A stretch of 64,000 nt of DNA, from positions 93,523,849-93,587,848 of the forward strand of contig CM046443.1 in the NCBI GenBank assembly GCA_025506515.1, written 5' to 3'. The notes under the pieces are model-generated. The model saw only the letters and a program-made list of their open reading frames with translations. It made no database searches and was not told the origin of the DNA. Below are positions 12,967-25,386 of this stretch, in pieces. How positions within the stretch are numbered: position 1 is the first letter of the stretch; each line of letters starts with the position of its first letter. Made by a program: the position numbers and the translations under genes. The stretch comes from Flaveria trinervia. Its lineage: Eukaryota > Streptophyta > Magnoliopsida > Asterales > Asteraceae.

Positions 12967-13512
12967 TCAGCCCTGTTTGTTACCTGTGTCCTGATTTTTT
13001 TCTGGTTTCTCCTCTGCCAGTGAGAACTTCTTCACTTTCTGTACAATACAGATGAAAGATACATGAGGTATACAGCAATGGCACTCTGGTAGATAGCAAA
13101 CATAAAATCAACAATTTCCAATCTACATAACGAAACATATTAGACATCTCTGCAAAACGCTGATCGAACTAACGTAGTATTATTAGAAAAAAAAACAGTA
13201 ATAATAATAATCTAATGATTCGGGGCTTCAATGTTCACGCATTAATAACTGAAATACGACAAAACTTCTCATCAAGCTCGAGAGATCTTATCTAAACAGC
13301 TAGAGATAATGAAATAAGGCAAACAATTTGTAATCAAAACCGAATTTCTGTAGCGAAAACAGAAGGGGGGCAACCAATTTTACCTTGTCTAAAACGCATT
13401 TGCGTAGGGCATTCAAGAGAGTAATGCATTTGTCTTGATCGAAAGGTGAATTGGTGACGCAATTGAGCAATTCCAATGCTTCTTGTCCGCAAACAGCTTC
13501 AGATTTCTCCAT
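12967..13512 (-). CDS. Small twin CX9C (CHCH) protein, two exons
   Basis: Exon 1 runs 13512-13384 (43 codons) and exon 2 runs 13038-12967 (23 codons plus stop). The 345-bp intron has GT (AAG|GTAAAA) and AG (GTACAG|AAAGTG) ends, giving a 66-residue protein. Cysteines at 8, 18, 29 and 39 form two CX9C motifs separated by ten residues, the alpha-hairpin fold of CHCH proteins. Such proteins are typically oxidised by Mia40 in the mitochondrial intermembrane space and serve in respiratory-chain assembly. Exon 2 supplies a charged tail, KVKKFSLAEEKPEKNQ. Without splicing, the frame would read into the intron and end about 27 residues past the junction. The exact orthologue is not recognised; it resembles short plant CHCH/COX19-like proteins. 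The split and family call are well supported, and the cellular role is inferred from the fold. Confidence 0.82.
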
Positions 13513-13554
13513 TTTTGACGAGAGATTTTGCGAAGATGAAAGAGTTTAAGAAGC

Positions 13555-13562
13555 TAGGGTTT
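13555..13562 (-). promoter_or_regulatory. Telo-box motif upstream of the CHCH gene
   Basis: AAACCCTA on the minus strand lies about 43 bp upstream of the ATG at 13512. Telo-boxes are frequent close to the transcription start of plant genes for translation and organelle biogenesis. The motif is short, so the functional assignment is tentative. Confidence 0.4.
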
Positions 13563-14820
13563 ATGAGATTCTACAACATACAAAACCGACAGCGTTGGTA
13601 ATACGACTTTACACCACTGTACATGGGTTTTGACTTTTGACTACTAAATTTATTGACCCCATTTTTGTATGTCTCCAAAGATATAACATGTGAAAAAATT
13701 ATTTATTAAAATGCCGTAATTAAAAATTATTTATTGAAATAATGTAGTTTAAAATTTTATTGATTCTTTTTCTTATATTTATTGACTACTTTACCAAAGA
13801 TTTTACTTAATGTTTTTTTATTCTTCTAATAATGATGATATCTTTAATTTTTAAAATTCTCTTTTTAATGTTTAATTATTATATATAAGCGATGTCGGAT
13901 GTGTAGTAACTACTTTTTTAATATTTTTTTATTTTGTTTGCTTAATTACGTTTATAAACAAACAAATTAACATTGGTTCTTTTAGCGCATCTTCTAATGT
14001 TGAATCCTATTCCTTTTTGTTTTTAGCTTTTAAACATGTTTGTGAGGGGTAGTTAAAAATGCGGACAAAGAAGATCAACACATATGCATATGAATAAAAC
14101 ATAATTTCTTTATTCAAACAATTTCTTTGGTTTTCAGACATTTTAGGTAAATACTTTTCTCACCTATATAAACATATGTTTATTTATTTATGTTCAGAAT
14201 TGCTTGTTTATTTAATTATTTTGAAAACAAGCACGAGAATTAATAAAATTTCAAAAGTACACTATTTTGATAAATAATTTTTTAATTACACTATTTTGGT
14301 AAATACTTTTCTCACCTACACCATTTTGTAAAAAAACTCATGAATCCTTCGTGAATTGCTTGAACTTTTTTATTACGTTTGTTTATTTAATTAAAAAAAC
14401 ATGAATAACATATTTTGTTTCCTTAGTTAAATCTACGAACATAAACACATGTTATGTTTATTTATTTGTGTTCAGAAACTTTCATTTAAGTTCATTCATT
14501 TACGTTTGTTACTTCGTTAAGTCTTCATGTTATTTATGGTCATTTGTGTCCGTAAACTGTTCACTAAAAATATTAACAAACGAACATAAACAAACTAAAA
14601 AGCATTAGTTTTTTTACGAATGAAAACGCAAAGAAAATTGGTTCATTTAAGTCTTCGTGTTCGATTAAATTTGTTATTGTTAATTTTCTACATTTTATTC
14701 GTAAAACAGCATTAATAATTTCGAAATGTGAAAGATTAGCTTTCTCGTTGTTACTATAAAACTATTACACCAGAATCAGATGACCAGATTATTAAGGTCA
14801 CCAAAGATGACGGGTCAAAA
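13563..14820. other. AT-rich intergenic DNA with recurrent GTTTATTTA / ACACTATTTTG blocks
   Basis: No gene was seen. The segment 14160-14680 repeats variants of a GTTTATTTATGTTCAG motif and its complement, which suggests a decayed palindromic repeat element. At 14250-14330 a block resembling ACACTATTTTGGTAAATA occurs three times. Confidence 0.4.
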
Positions 14821-14825
14821 CTCGA

Positions 14826-14930
14826 CTCATTGGGCTGAATCACTCACTGGGCTGATGTAACTCATTGGGCTGATATCACTCACTGGGCTGATGTAACTCA
14901 TTGGGCTGATGTAACTCATTGGGCTTTTAA
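14826..14930. repeat. 18-bp minisatellite, about six copies
   Basis: Tandem units of CTCATTGGGCTGATGTAA, with variants TCACTCACTGGGCTGATG and similar, alternate between ATTGGGCTG and ACTGGGCTG cores. No open frame crosses the array. Confidence 0.85.
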
Positions 14931-15149
14931 TTTGATTGATTTTGTTGCCTTTAATTTGCTAATACTTCCATTTGAACCGCAAATTACGGTCTCACTTATA
15001 TAAGAATTAAATCTTTGATATAAGATAAAAAGATACCAAAATGAAATGCTTAAATTTTAATTTATATTTGATAATATATTGTATAACACACTTTATTTTG
15101 ATGGAGATACCAATGCAAAATTTAATTATTGGTATGGGTATATCCTATA

Positions 15150-15695
15150 CTAGGTTAGTATCCTGTGTATTACACGGATTTAAGAAATAAATATTAAATA
15201 TTAATAACAAATTTATTAATTATAAAATGATATTTTGATACAGGATACGATTTAAATTACTTATAAGTAATAATTATAAGTAATAAAATAATTTCTTTGT
15301 TTTGTTTAAAAAATATTCAAACATTGTGTTTCAAAATAAACCATTTAAAAAGTGTCATTTATAAAATAAAAAACCTCATTATAACTCTGAATTTTAATTA
15401 TTTTAGTTTATAAAAAAATTACTATTTAAAAACACTAGTTTTTAAATATTTCATATATTTAAAAAAGTTTGATGCTTTAGTAAAATTTATTATCTTAACA
15501 AAAGTTTCCTTAAAAATTATATTTATAAAAAAAACTCTTTCTTATAATAATTAAAAACTATATTTAATCTAAAAAAGAATTAAATAATATCCTTTGTAAT
15601 TATTAGTAAGAGAGATAGGCAGGAAAATTAGAATTAAAAGCTTTAATATTGTGTCAAGTGTCCAATTAAAACTTTCTTTTATTATAATAGGTAGA
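15150..15695 (-). mobile_element. Non-autonomous Helitron, about 546 bp
   Basis: Read on the minus strand it begins TCTACCTATTATAATAAAAG after an A. It ends with a CCGTGTAATACACAGG hairpin and CTAG followed by T. Its interior shares AT-rich blocks, such as AAATGATATTTT near the 3' hairpin, with the elements at 10799 and 50392. No protein is encoded. Confidence 0.72.
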
Positions 15696-18600
15696 TTTTT
15701 CATATCATCTACAAGAATTTCTTCAGAATACTATATAGTTAGAAGACATGTAATGTAGAATCTTGTGATGAATCTACAGAAATACAAGGCACTCCAACAA
15801 GTCAAAGTCATAAAACTTGAAAATTGATGACACGTTATCAATGCCTGATCCTAGCGTATATCATTGCGCCAAAAGCTGAAAATAGCGATCATAGAATAAC
15901 AAAACTTGATGGATGACTCAATTGTTCATGTCTCGACAATTCAAGAAAAGTGAACATCGATTTGTAAAGCGAAGATTGTCTTAAAGGTCAGTTGACCTCA
16001 TAGGTTGTAAAAGTTTACTAGAGAAAAACATCATTTTCAAAGCAATTTCCATCAACCAGACATATATGAATTAACTTCCAAGCAACTAATTAGCTTGATC
16101 TTTGGTGGGTCGTGCCCCCTTAACCCCAACACCAAGGTTGGTGCCCCCTTTAAACCCCATGATCTATGATTTTCGCCCTTACAACCTTAGAGGTTCCTAA
16201 GTTCCCGAAGTTAGAATAACCTTGATCAAATATGTATTATACAACTTTTAACTCATATCAATGTTTATTCTAACTTATCATTTTGTCTTAAATAAATCCA
16301 ATTATATTAAAATAACTTCAAGTACCAAAAGACATATAGTCGGATAATACCAAGATATTAAATGATACCCCTACCAAGTGGTGAGTGTTCAAAGTTCATA
16401 TGTGGAGAAATGTTGTTGGGTTTAGGCTTAGGGTTGACCTTGGGACGAGCATGAGATTAATATTGTTAATCTCAGTCTCATATCAGTTTATGTAATCGTG
16501 TCTCGTATCCGACTCAATAGCCATCGGGTATTGAGAATACCTATGAATATCGGGTATAATCGTTGTTTTGTTTACAAAATACTTGTTGAGATTTTGCACG
16601 TAAACTTTATTTTGTATTGTTGTTCTAATTTTTATATAAGTTTATGTTTGTAACAACTACAAAATTTGCTAAACTAATTGCATATAAGCACACCATAAAA
16701 TGTGTGACGTACATAGATATGCAAAATTAATGATGATATAAAAAATCTAAGCTCATGCTTCCTAATTCATATTATACCAAACAAAATTATGTTATTAAAT
16801 ACGTATCTTCAAAAGAAAATTTTATTTTTCACATAATGAATCTACTAGAATAAATCATTGCTAGATAATGATATATTGTTGTTTTAATTACTTCCAAACA
16901 AAGAATTGTTTACAATTTACAACACTGGATGACTATTTATAATTTAAAATCACCGTCAACTCTGGTGTTTTAATGGTGCTAAAATGACTATTTGTGGTTG
17001 ATAAACTACAATTTGTTAGCAGAAGCCCATTAATTATTACAAACAGAACTGATTCGGTTTATAAATTCAAATAATGGCTTCCATTTACATTATATGTCCG
17101 ACTCCGAAGGAAGACCATTAGACCTTAATATGTTATTTAATATCATTAATTACTTGAAGCTCCATAATATCTTTTGACTTTTGGAGGTAGTTATCCTATT
17201 CTAAAGTTCTAAATCTAAAGTACAGTTCATATGATCGGTTTCTATTTAAAAGTACTCTAAATATTTTAAGAAATACTACTATGGTATGTCTCATGCTTGT
17301 TTTGAGCTTTAGGTACCAATACGTAGATTCTTTGGATATATATTAATATTACATAGTGGGCCTCTTAATTATTATTTGCATGTTTTAAAGTAATAATGTT
17401 TATAGTTGTGATAACCTTAAATTTAAAATTTAAAATTGCAATTGAAGAAAAGTATGTGTTGATATATGTTTACATATGTGTGGTTATGCACTTCTTTCTT
17501 CGGGCACTTCTAAATGTCAAAAGAGTCAAAGAACTAAAGTTTTAATGCTTTATGTGATAATTCATTATTAGATGCTATTAACGATAATATAAGGCATTTA
17601 AATATGAGATGTTAGAAGGTATGAATCCGTGTGATGTATTTCATTTGAGTTTTACACCCAAGTGGAACTGAAATCTATAAATCAAGCTGATAAACAACCG
17701 AACATTGTAGCCTAATTATCCAATAAACAAACTTTTGGATCCGTCATAACTTATGTAGACATCATAACTTATATAGATCCTTAAAATAGGTGAAACATAT
17801 TAATATAAATAATCATTGTATCATATATTTATATTCTAAAAATACTAAGAGTAAATTACGATTAAAATACTTTATGTGGCTATTTAAAAGACTTTTACTA
17901 TTTCATTAAAAATTTACTTTTTTGAGGAAAACTAGTTATTAAGTAGATGCATTATAAATGTACCATAGATGATTCTCTATATGTTTAGTCATAATCCGGT
18001 TCATTCTACTTATATTATTTTACTCGTTCTAACTTTTAGTAACCAACAATATAATTTAAACTCAAATGCTATTATAACACATATTATCACATAATATTTC
18101 AAATGAGTTAAGTCAATGCAAGGTTAATAACAAGTAGTGTACAACTTGTAATGGAAGGCCAGGGAACAAAATTTATAGAAGTGTGATAATGGGAGACATC
18201 ATGTTAAATGGTAAGAATGGGGTAGCACTACCATTATACAACCCCAACATATTTTCGTGACACTTTATTTATTTCGATTATTTAAATATCAAATTCCCAA
18301 TGCAATGTAAATATAATATAATATAATATCTGTGTCGTAAATGGAAATAACAGACTGAACAAATATATTTCACGCAATATAAATTACATAAATGGATGTC
18401 ACAAGATCAGGTGCCCATGAATTATGAAACGGTTAAATAAGTGGAATTCTAAAGACAGCCATTATGTGATTTTTCAATGTTTCAATTCATATAATTTGAT
18501 CCGATATGTATATGAGTATATACGTGTAGGAAGCACAAATAAGAAAAACAATAGTTCCACGAAATTCAAATAAGACTTAAAACTAATTGCGTAACTATTA

Positions 18601-20590
18601 TAAATTATAATTATTTTTGCTGTTTTAAATGTTAAAAGTGTACTTAAAATTCTATTACATATATGTGAAACATAAATACAATGATAAAAAAATGTTACAT
18701 ATATGCAACATTATATCGTCATATCAAATGAGAAAGTTGATACATAACGTATTTGTTACGTATATGTAAAACTATGTTGTGCTTTTCATTTGATGTATAC
18801 TTCTTTCTATACGTATGCGTATATGTATACGTATACATATAAGATAGTAATAAATAATCTATGAATTATACGATTGATTTCATTACTAGAGTGAAGAAGG
18901 AATACTACTACCAATACCGATTGGTTTCAGTACGTAAAAATTCGATATGGTATTTGGTTGGCACTTTTACTCATTTTTAGTATCGGTATTTTTGGTATGC
19001 TACTAATAGAAAAAATTATAACTCAACTGGTAAAATTTACAAAACTTAAATATCATGTTTACTCTATGTTTGTTTATGAAGAGCTTGTTTCTGAAACTGA
19101 AAAAAGATATATATATATATAGATATAATATTATTACCCCCATTGACTTTATTTTTTTACATATTTTATTTGTTATACATAAAATAATAAAGTAATTATG
19201 TATAAACTGAACAAAAGTATCTCTCGACTCTAGTTGAATACTTTATTATGAGATTCTAAGATTCTTACTAACTACAATTACATTTTAAAAAAATAAACAA
19301 TGTATTAATTAGTCTTCTTGATCGTTGACATAAATTTAATATCATATTAAAAAGAGTATATCCACATCAATTCATATGAACTTGAATGGATAACGATGTA
19401 CGTAAGACGAAGGGTCCACTAACGTACATGATACACCGATCCCAGGTTTTCGTATACAGAAGAAAACGTGCTTCTGCCTATATAATGTGCTCACTACTTA
19501 TAAAATAAATATATGTTATATTCAATAGCACTAGAACAGTTTTAGTGATGTCACACTTTTAATTATGATGATAAAATGTCTCATTTTTTTATTTCTATCC
19601 AAAAAGTTGAGATTTTAATTTTTATAAGACGCGTTTTAAAAACTTATCTATAACTTATTTACACTAGGAGCATGCGCAATTCTAGAGTCAAATAACGTAA
19701 CAAATGAACACCTTCCATGTTATCAAGTCTTTGCTCCTCTTACCGTCAAAAACTAATATTTGTACGTTCGGTAGTCCTCATATCATCATCTATCTCTTTA
19801 AACACGCTCAAAACCGACCTATGTTGGACACTCTCAAAGTTGTTTTTTAATGATTAATGGTCCGATCTCACCCAAGTAAACTCCTTGACAAAAGATCACC
19901 TACACACGCGAACACAAGCAATATTGGCAACCTCAGCCCACTAACACTCTAGGGGAACCCATCACCCAAAGGGTTACTGTGTTAAAACCACTAATCCACT
20001 TAAAATATATTATCACAAGTAAGACTCGAATCCATATATAACCTTCACTTTAAAAAGTCATCAATTGATCTGAAGCTTATCGACGAACGCGCTCAAAGTA
20101 GTAAGTCTTTGAGATCAAGTGGAAGTAATTATGAAATGTTTTTATTTTATCATTTAATGGTTGGTGGGTTTAAGTATATGTATATTATATATTGTAAAAT
20201 GATACCGTGATAGTATGATGAATGATGGGGGGATGGGAAGTGTGAAGACATTTATTTATTTGTTTATTTAGAAAAGATGGAGCGAAATAAAGAAGAAAGA
20301 AAGAAAGATTATAGATTTGATACAGTTTGAGGGTCAGCAATCGCATGCAGGGGGCTGGGTGGGTACAAACATTAATAACCATGGACCATGCTGTATTGCT
20401 GTTGCTGCTGTAATGTATCAGTATCAGTAATCAGTAATCAGTATCAGTACCCTCACAAATTCACATTTCATACATTCTGCTACACCACTATCCTGTCGGT
20501 ACCTCAAAATGACTCTTATACCCTCCCTCAAACTAAAAATATCTTTATTCAATAAACAAAATTACAAAACTACCAATATCTTCCTCTATG
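15696..20590. other. AT-rich intergenic DNA without a recognised gene
   Basis: No conserved reading frame was found on either strand. It includes a short palindromic run of GTATAC/CGTATA at about 18808-18842, a (TA)n tract at 19105-19125, and scattered fragments of TATCGGTAT-type sequence that look like degraded repeats. Confidence 0.5.
20395..20450. repeat. Short (ATCAGT)n-like array
   Basis: Imperfect tandem copies of ATCAGT and AATCAGT follow a GCTGTTGCTGCTG tract. It is a simple repeat. Confidence 0.7.
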
Positions 20591-20937
20591 TAATATTTCC
20601 ACCCTTAACTTTGTTTGTAAATTTTATTAATGATTAAATGTTGAACTAATAAAAGTTTTGAATTATTAAGTGTTCAACCATTAAAATGTTTGAACCATTA
20701 AGAGTTAGAATATCGCTTAACTATTAAAAGACAAATTTCTGACCAATTCAGATAAAAGATCTTAACCATTCAGCATTAAACATGTTAACAATTCAGCACT
20801 AATATAATGATTAACCATTCAAACGAACCATTCAGACATTTACTCACGAAACAAATAGTCTAAACCATTAAGTGTTAAACCAGTCAGATATTTGAATCAT
20901 TAAGATGTTGATTCAAATACTATCAAACAGCCCCTTA
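20590..20937. mobile_element. hAT-like MITE with internal CATTAAGTGTT / CATTCAG repeats
   Basis: Many short degenerate copies of ACCATTAAG-TGTT and ACCATTCAG fill the segment. The right end, CAAACAGCCCCTTA, is the reverse complement of the TAAGGGGC(T/C)GTT type of terminus that also opens at 63949. This architecture is typical of abundant plant hAT MITEs. The left terminus is degraded. Confidence 0.5.
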
Positions 20938-21190
20938 TATTATTTTCTTTTATCTATTTTTGTCAAGTGTTGAAAGTGGCATGGTTCGTGTTTGTGGGTT
21001 TGACAAACATGACCCTATGCAAATAAGCATATACAAACCAACTAATTTTAGCACAAACGTAAAATTATGTCAAATATATGAAGCCTAATAACGTAAGTCG
21101 TTTTCTAGATGAAAACCAAAGGAGGTAAGAGAATTGTGTTATTGTGTGATGGTTTGATCCAAAACCACTTCTTGAAGCCAAGTATTAACA

Positions 21191-21422
21191 TTTTTTAAGA
21201 GTAAATGTATTCGGATGATATGTGTTATTTTAATCGAGTCCATCTATCCGTTTTCCAGCTAGAACCACACCTCCAACCCCTCTGGAGAAAACCCATAAAT
21301 TGGAAAACCTCTTTGCTCAACTTTGAGCATTTTCGTTCCGAGCAAGACTTGAACAAAAAACATCCCTATATTTATATGTGTTAAGTACATCACTTTAACT
21401 ACTTGGGCTAAAGATCATTGGT
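21191..21422 (-). mobile_element. tRNA-derived SINE, copy 1 (232 bp)
   Basis: On the minus strand the head contains an A-box-like TAGCCCAAGTAGTTAAAG (from 21410) and a B-box-like GTTCAAGTCTTGC (21340-21354), the Pol III promoter spacing of a tRNA. The body ends in a short A-tail (plus-strand T-run at 21191). It is flanked by an 11-bp target duplication with one mismatch: AAGTATTAACA (21180-21190) and AAGTGTTAACA (21423-21433). A second copy lies at 60023-60235. Confidence 0.72.
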
Positions 21423-22108
21423 AAGTGTTAACACTTGGCAACGATAAGTGAGAGTCCAAGAAAGAAATATCGCAAGACAAGAATGATGCGTCATCAACGA
21501 ACCAAACCCTAGCCTGCTTGGCAAAGACGATGACATGCCTAGAAGCATAACCTTGCGATTGACAAGGATAGTAACATGTAAAGCAACAAAGCCTTCCATG
21601 GGCACTACTATCAAGAGTCCAAGAAAGAAACCTTATAAGGTAAAAATAATGTAGCACCAAGGAACACACCCAAAAGAACATTTGTTCCTTCTACACACTT
21701 TCTCACCTTCGATTATATACCCACCAAATCACATGCCTCATAAGTTCTTTAAAAGCACATGACATCAATTGTCAATATATCTTTTGAGCCTTTCTCATGT
21801 CAATTTCTTCTTAACCCGCTCCATCTCAGCTCTATCATAAACGTTTATATTCTTCAACTTATTATCTCTTATGTAATATATCTAATTTCATGCTTTTGTG
21901 TTTATATAATATTGAACAAATCATGACTTGAGCGTCAAAGTGCTCTCTCGGGACTAGTCTCCATTGAACCTCTAATAAGATTTTCTTTGTATGCTGCAGC
22001 TAGTACCACACTTGGGAATAGATCAAAGATAGATATGTAACTTAATTTGATGACATCACCAACATGGATTTTGTTGTAGTAATAAATTCGAACATGACAT
22101 AGGTTTTT

Positions 22109-22195
22109 AAGGGATGGTACGATCACAACCTAATTAAGTTTTAGTTTTTTTAAAGGGATGGTACGAGCACAACCTAATTAAGTTGAAGTTTTTTT
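22109..22195. repeat. 44-bp tandem duplication
   Basis: AAGGGATGGTACGA(T/G)CACAAC followed by CTAATTAAGTT occurs twice, with starts 44 bp apart. A third, decayed copy appears near 22231. Confidence 0.75.
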
Positions 22196-22464
22196 ATGAG
22201 ATATTAATACCCTAGTTTTCAACCAAATAATTTCTTAAAAGATGGTATGAACATGACCTATAAAGTAATTATGTTTAATCCAGATTAAATTAATCTTTTT
22301 TATTTAATTTTTGAGTAAAATACTCACTAGTTCAAAGTTAAGACATAAATCACATTATTAAATAACATATAAAAATAGCTTAACTAGTCAAACCATAAAA
22401 CAAAGTTAACCTGAACACAACTTAGATAGCTAATTGTGTTCTTAATTTGACTAAAAACTTATCT

Positions 22465-22469
22465 GAATC
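22465..22469. repeat. Target-site duplication (left) GAATC
   Basis: GAATC immediately precedes the left LTR and recurs at 35012-35016 immediately after the right LTR. This defines the whole interval as one retrotransposon insertion. Confidence 0.85.
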
Positions 22470-25351
22470 TGTCACACCCCCAAACCACAGCGGTTTCCCG
22501 CGAGGTGCGAACATCATGATTTCATAGTCATTGATCGACCACTATATGGTTTTGTAAAACATACATCTGAAATAAGTTTAAAATACATCATTGTTCAGAG
22601 TTAAATTTGCGGAAGCAATAGTAATAAGGTAAATTGTTTCAAAACATGACAATTACGAAAATGAATGTCCCAAACAACATGAATGGCCCTAAACATGAGA
22701 TGTTCCATGCTAGCTTAACTTGGTGCATCTATCAATTACCTGAGAAAACATGCATGAAAAATGTCAACATAAAGTTGGTGAGTTCACAGGTTTGAAAGTA
22801 ATAGTAAACAGTGTAATGGACCACAAGTCTTTACATGATTTGATTGTTGATCATACAATACTACAATATTATATAAGCACCGCAAACGAAGCTAGACTGT
22901 AACTGTAACAAATTGCCCTACCATGCCTACCGTAAGCATGAGTGTGAACAGGCTAATAATGCACCCGTTTAGACCTCCAGTCAAGATTAGGGTAATTAAT
23001 CCGGGCGGGGGTAGTCAAACCCAATAGTACTATCCATGATTACCTCGCTTTGGGAAATAAACTAACGGTTCGATAACAAGGGACTTTATACGGTAAGTAA
23101 ACAACTTATATAAAATGTGAAATCATTAACAAGTAAATGTGTCCTGGAAAATAGTAATTTGCATGTAATCTCCCCCAAAAGGAAAATAAGTAAAATGGGG
23201 CCGTGAAACTCACCTGTAATGCACGCACGTGAATTCTAGCAATAGTCTGTACGTATGATTGGTCTAGGAATCTCCTAAACAAAATCACAATATATTCATG
23301 AGGTCATGATTACTAAACCCAGATGGTCATGCATAACTCATCCACAAAGTTAGTTTTGAAAATGTCACTTGACTAATTAGACACGTCGAGTCGTAAATGT
23401 TTTATTTAGATTCTTGTCTTCATATCTATCTCCTAAAAGTACATAATGTATTAAATGTGTTTTATATTAAGTATAATGGTATTATACTTTCCATGTGTAT
23501 GGGTTTCCCTTTTTTATCAAATATCTTCAAAAGTTTCCTTTATATAAATATGGGCATTTGATAGAATCAAAGGGATTTTTGGGTTTGGTTGTCATCCTCT
23601 TTTCATGATACAAAAATTTTTATAAAATCTGATATTTTTACCATATTTAGATCTATGTCTTAGGATTCCAAAAAGGTATAGCTTGCAATATTTAGCTAGG
23701 TTTAAATCCCTCGAAATGGGTCATGAAGCAACAGATGTCAGTGCAGCATTTTTCTGTACATGTCTAGGGATTTCACCTTTTTGAAGGGTCAAAACTTACA
23801 TTCACAAATAGAGACTATAGTAATTGTAAACCTAACACTTTAAGCTAAGTTACCACATAAGGAAAATCTCCATTTGGTTACTTTAAGCATAACTTATGCC
23901 TCAATCTTTCAGCCCTATCTATTCTGCCAAAAATTCAGGTTCAACACCTTAATCATGTTTGCACGTTTTGGATAGATTATAGTCATCTAAAAATTTCAAT
24001 GTTGGATGGGTTATAAACTAGACATCCTAAGGTTAATGTTAGGCTCAAGAAATGTTCATTTGACCATGTTTAGGTCGAGTTATGGTGTCGAAAACATAGA
24101 ACATGAATCTGCCAGAAAATGTCTACATGTTTTGTTACTTTTTAAACTTTGCTAGAGTACTTTTGGATGAGTTAGTGAATATGAACACATCATTATGGTG
24201 TATCGAAGATTAAAAACAAAGTGCTAACCTTAAACAAGCAAGGAGAAAGAGATGGTAGTCTTGAAATGCAAGAAAAAAAAGATTTGATCCTTTGAACTAA
24301 GAACCAAACAAGTAATAGGTGGGGAAGATGTTGTAGGATGCTTGAAAGCTTCAAAAATCACTTGATCTTTAACCAAAGGCACTTGAATCACCCAAGATTT
24401 GAAGGAAATAAGTTGAAAATCAAATGGAGTGGTGGTAGGAGTGTCTTGGCTGAATTTTAGAGAGGGAGAAAGAGAGAAGATGAGTGTGATGTGTTGGTGT
24501 AGTTGAAGTGAAGGGTGTATGTCTTTTATAACACTCAATCCTCTTTAAGTGTAAAGTTCTTGGAGCATGGGCTCCTATTCACGGTCAAAGGATGGGGAAA
24601 TGGTGTTCCAAGAGTGGTAAGGTAGACATGTTGCTTTAACACATCAAAAGAGAGGCTTCATGAATATGGCAAGTTGTGTTTTGTCAAATCTTATAAGTTT
24701 TGTGAGCTTTATTGGGAAGTAGGTGGAAGAGTAATGTGGTGGTGGCTTGGATGACCACATGCATGGGAAAGGGGGGTTTTGGTTTTCATATTTTGTGTAG
24801 TATTGGGTATTTAGGTGGTATTTGTTGCACCATAGGTATTTTTACATATTTTTATATTTTTACTTTTACTTTTTAAAATGCATTAGGATATTGTAACAAC
24901 TTGCATTAGGATATATAAATATTGATGGTACGTTAATGATGCATCATGTAGTTAGTAGGTCCGTTAAAAAGATTCGTTCCGGGTAAAATATTAATTTACG
25001 TGATTAGGTTATTTATAAATTTAAGATTTTCCAGTGTATTTAATTGGAATCTAAAATACTTGAATGTATTTAATTTGGAATCTAAAATACTTTGAAACAA
25101 TTTAAATTATTTATAGTAACATATATTAATTATCACCAATGTTCGAGTGTGCCGGTTGTATCGCATGTATAAATGGTAATTACGCCGAATCACCGATGCA
25201 TGAAATGTAATGCTTGAAATTTTACAATATATGAAATTTTTCAATGCATGAAACGACTTCAATAATGGAATTTAATTGAAAATCAAGTATTATAGATGTA
25301 ATTATAACCAAGTCAAGGTTGGGTATTGACCTGAAATTGCCGGTTGTCACA
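22470..25351 (-). repeat. 3' LTR of the Ty3/Gypsy element (2.88 kb)
   Basis: The plus strand starts TGTCACACCCCCAAACCACA and ends CCGGTTGTCACA, giving TG...CA ends. It is near-identical to the right-hand LTR once the nested insertion is removed. Short frames inside it are not conserved between the copies and are not genes. Confidence 0.9.
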
Positions 25352-25362
25352 TACTCCCCATG
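25352..25362 (-). other. Polypurine tract (PPT)
   Basis: On the minus strand CATGGGGAGTA abuts the 3' LTR, the expected plus-strand primer of reverse transcription. Confidence 0.75.
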
Positions 25363-25386
25363 TTAGAAAGAATTTCGTCCCGAAAT

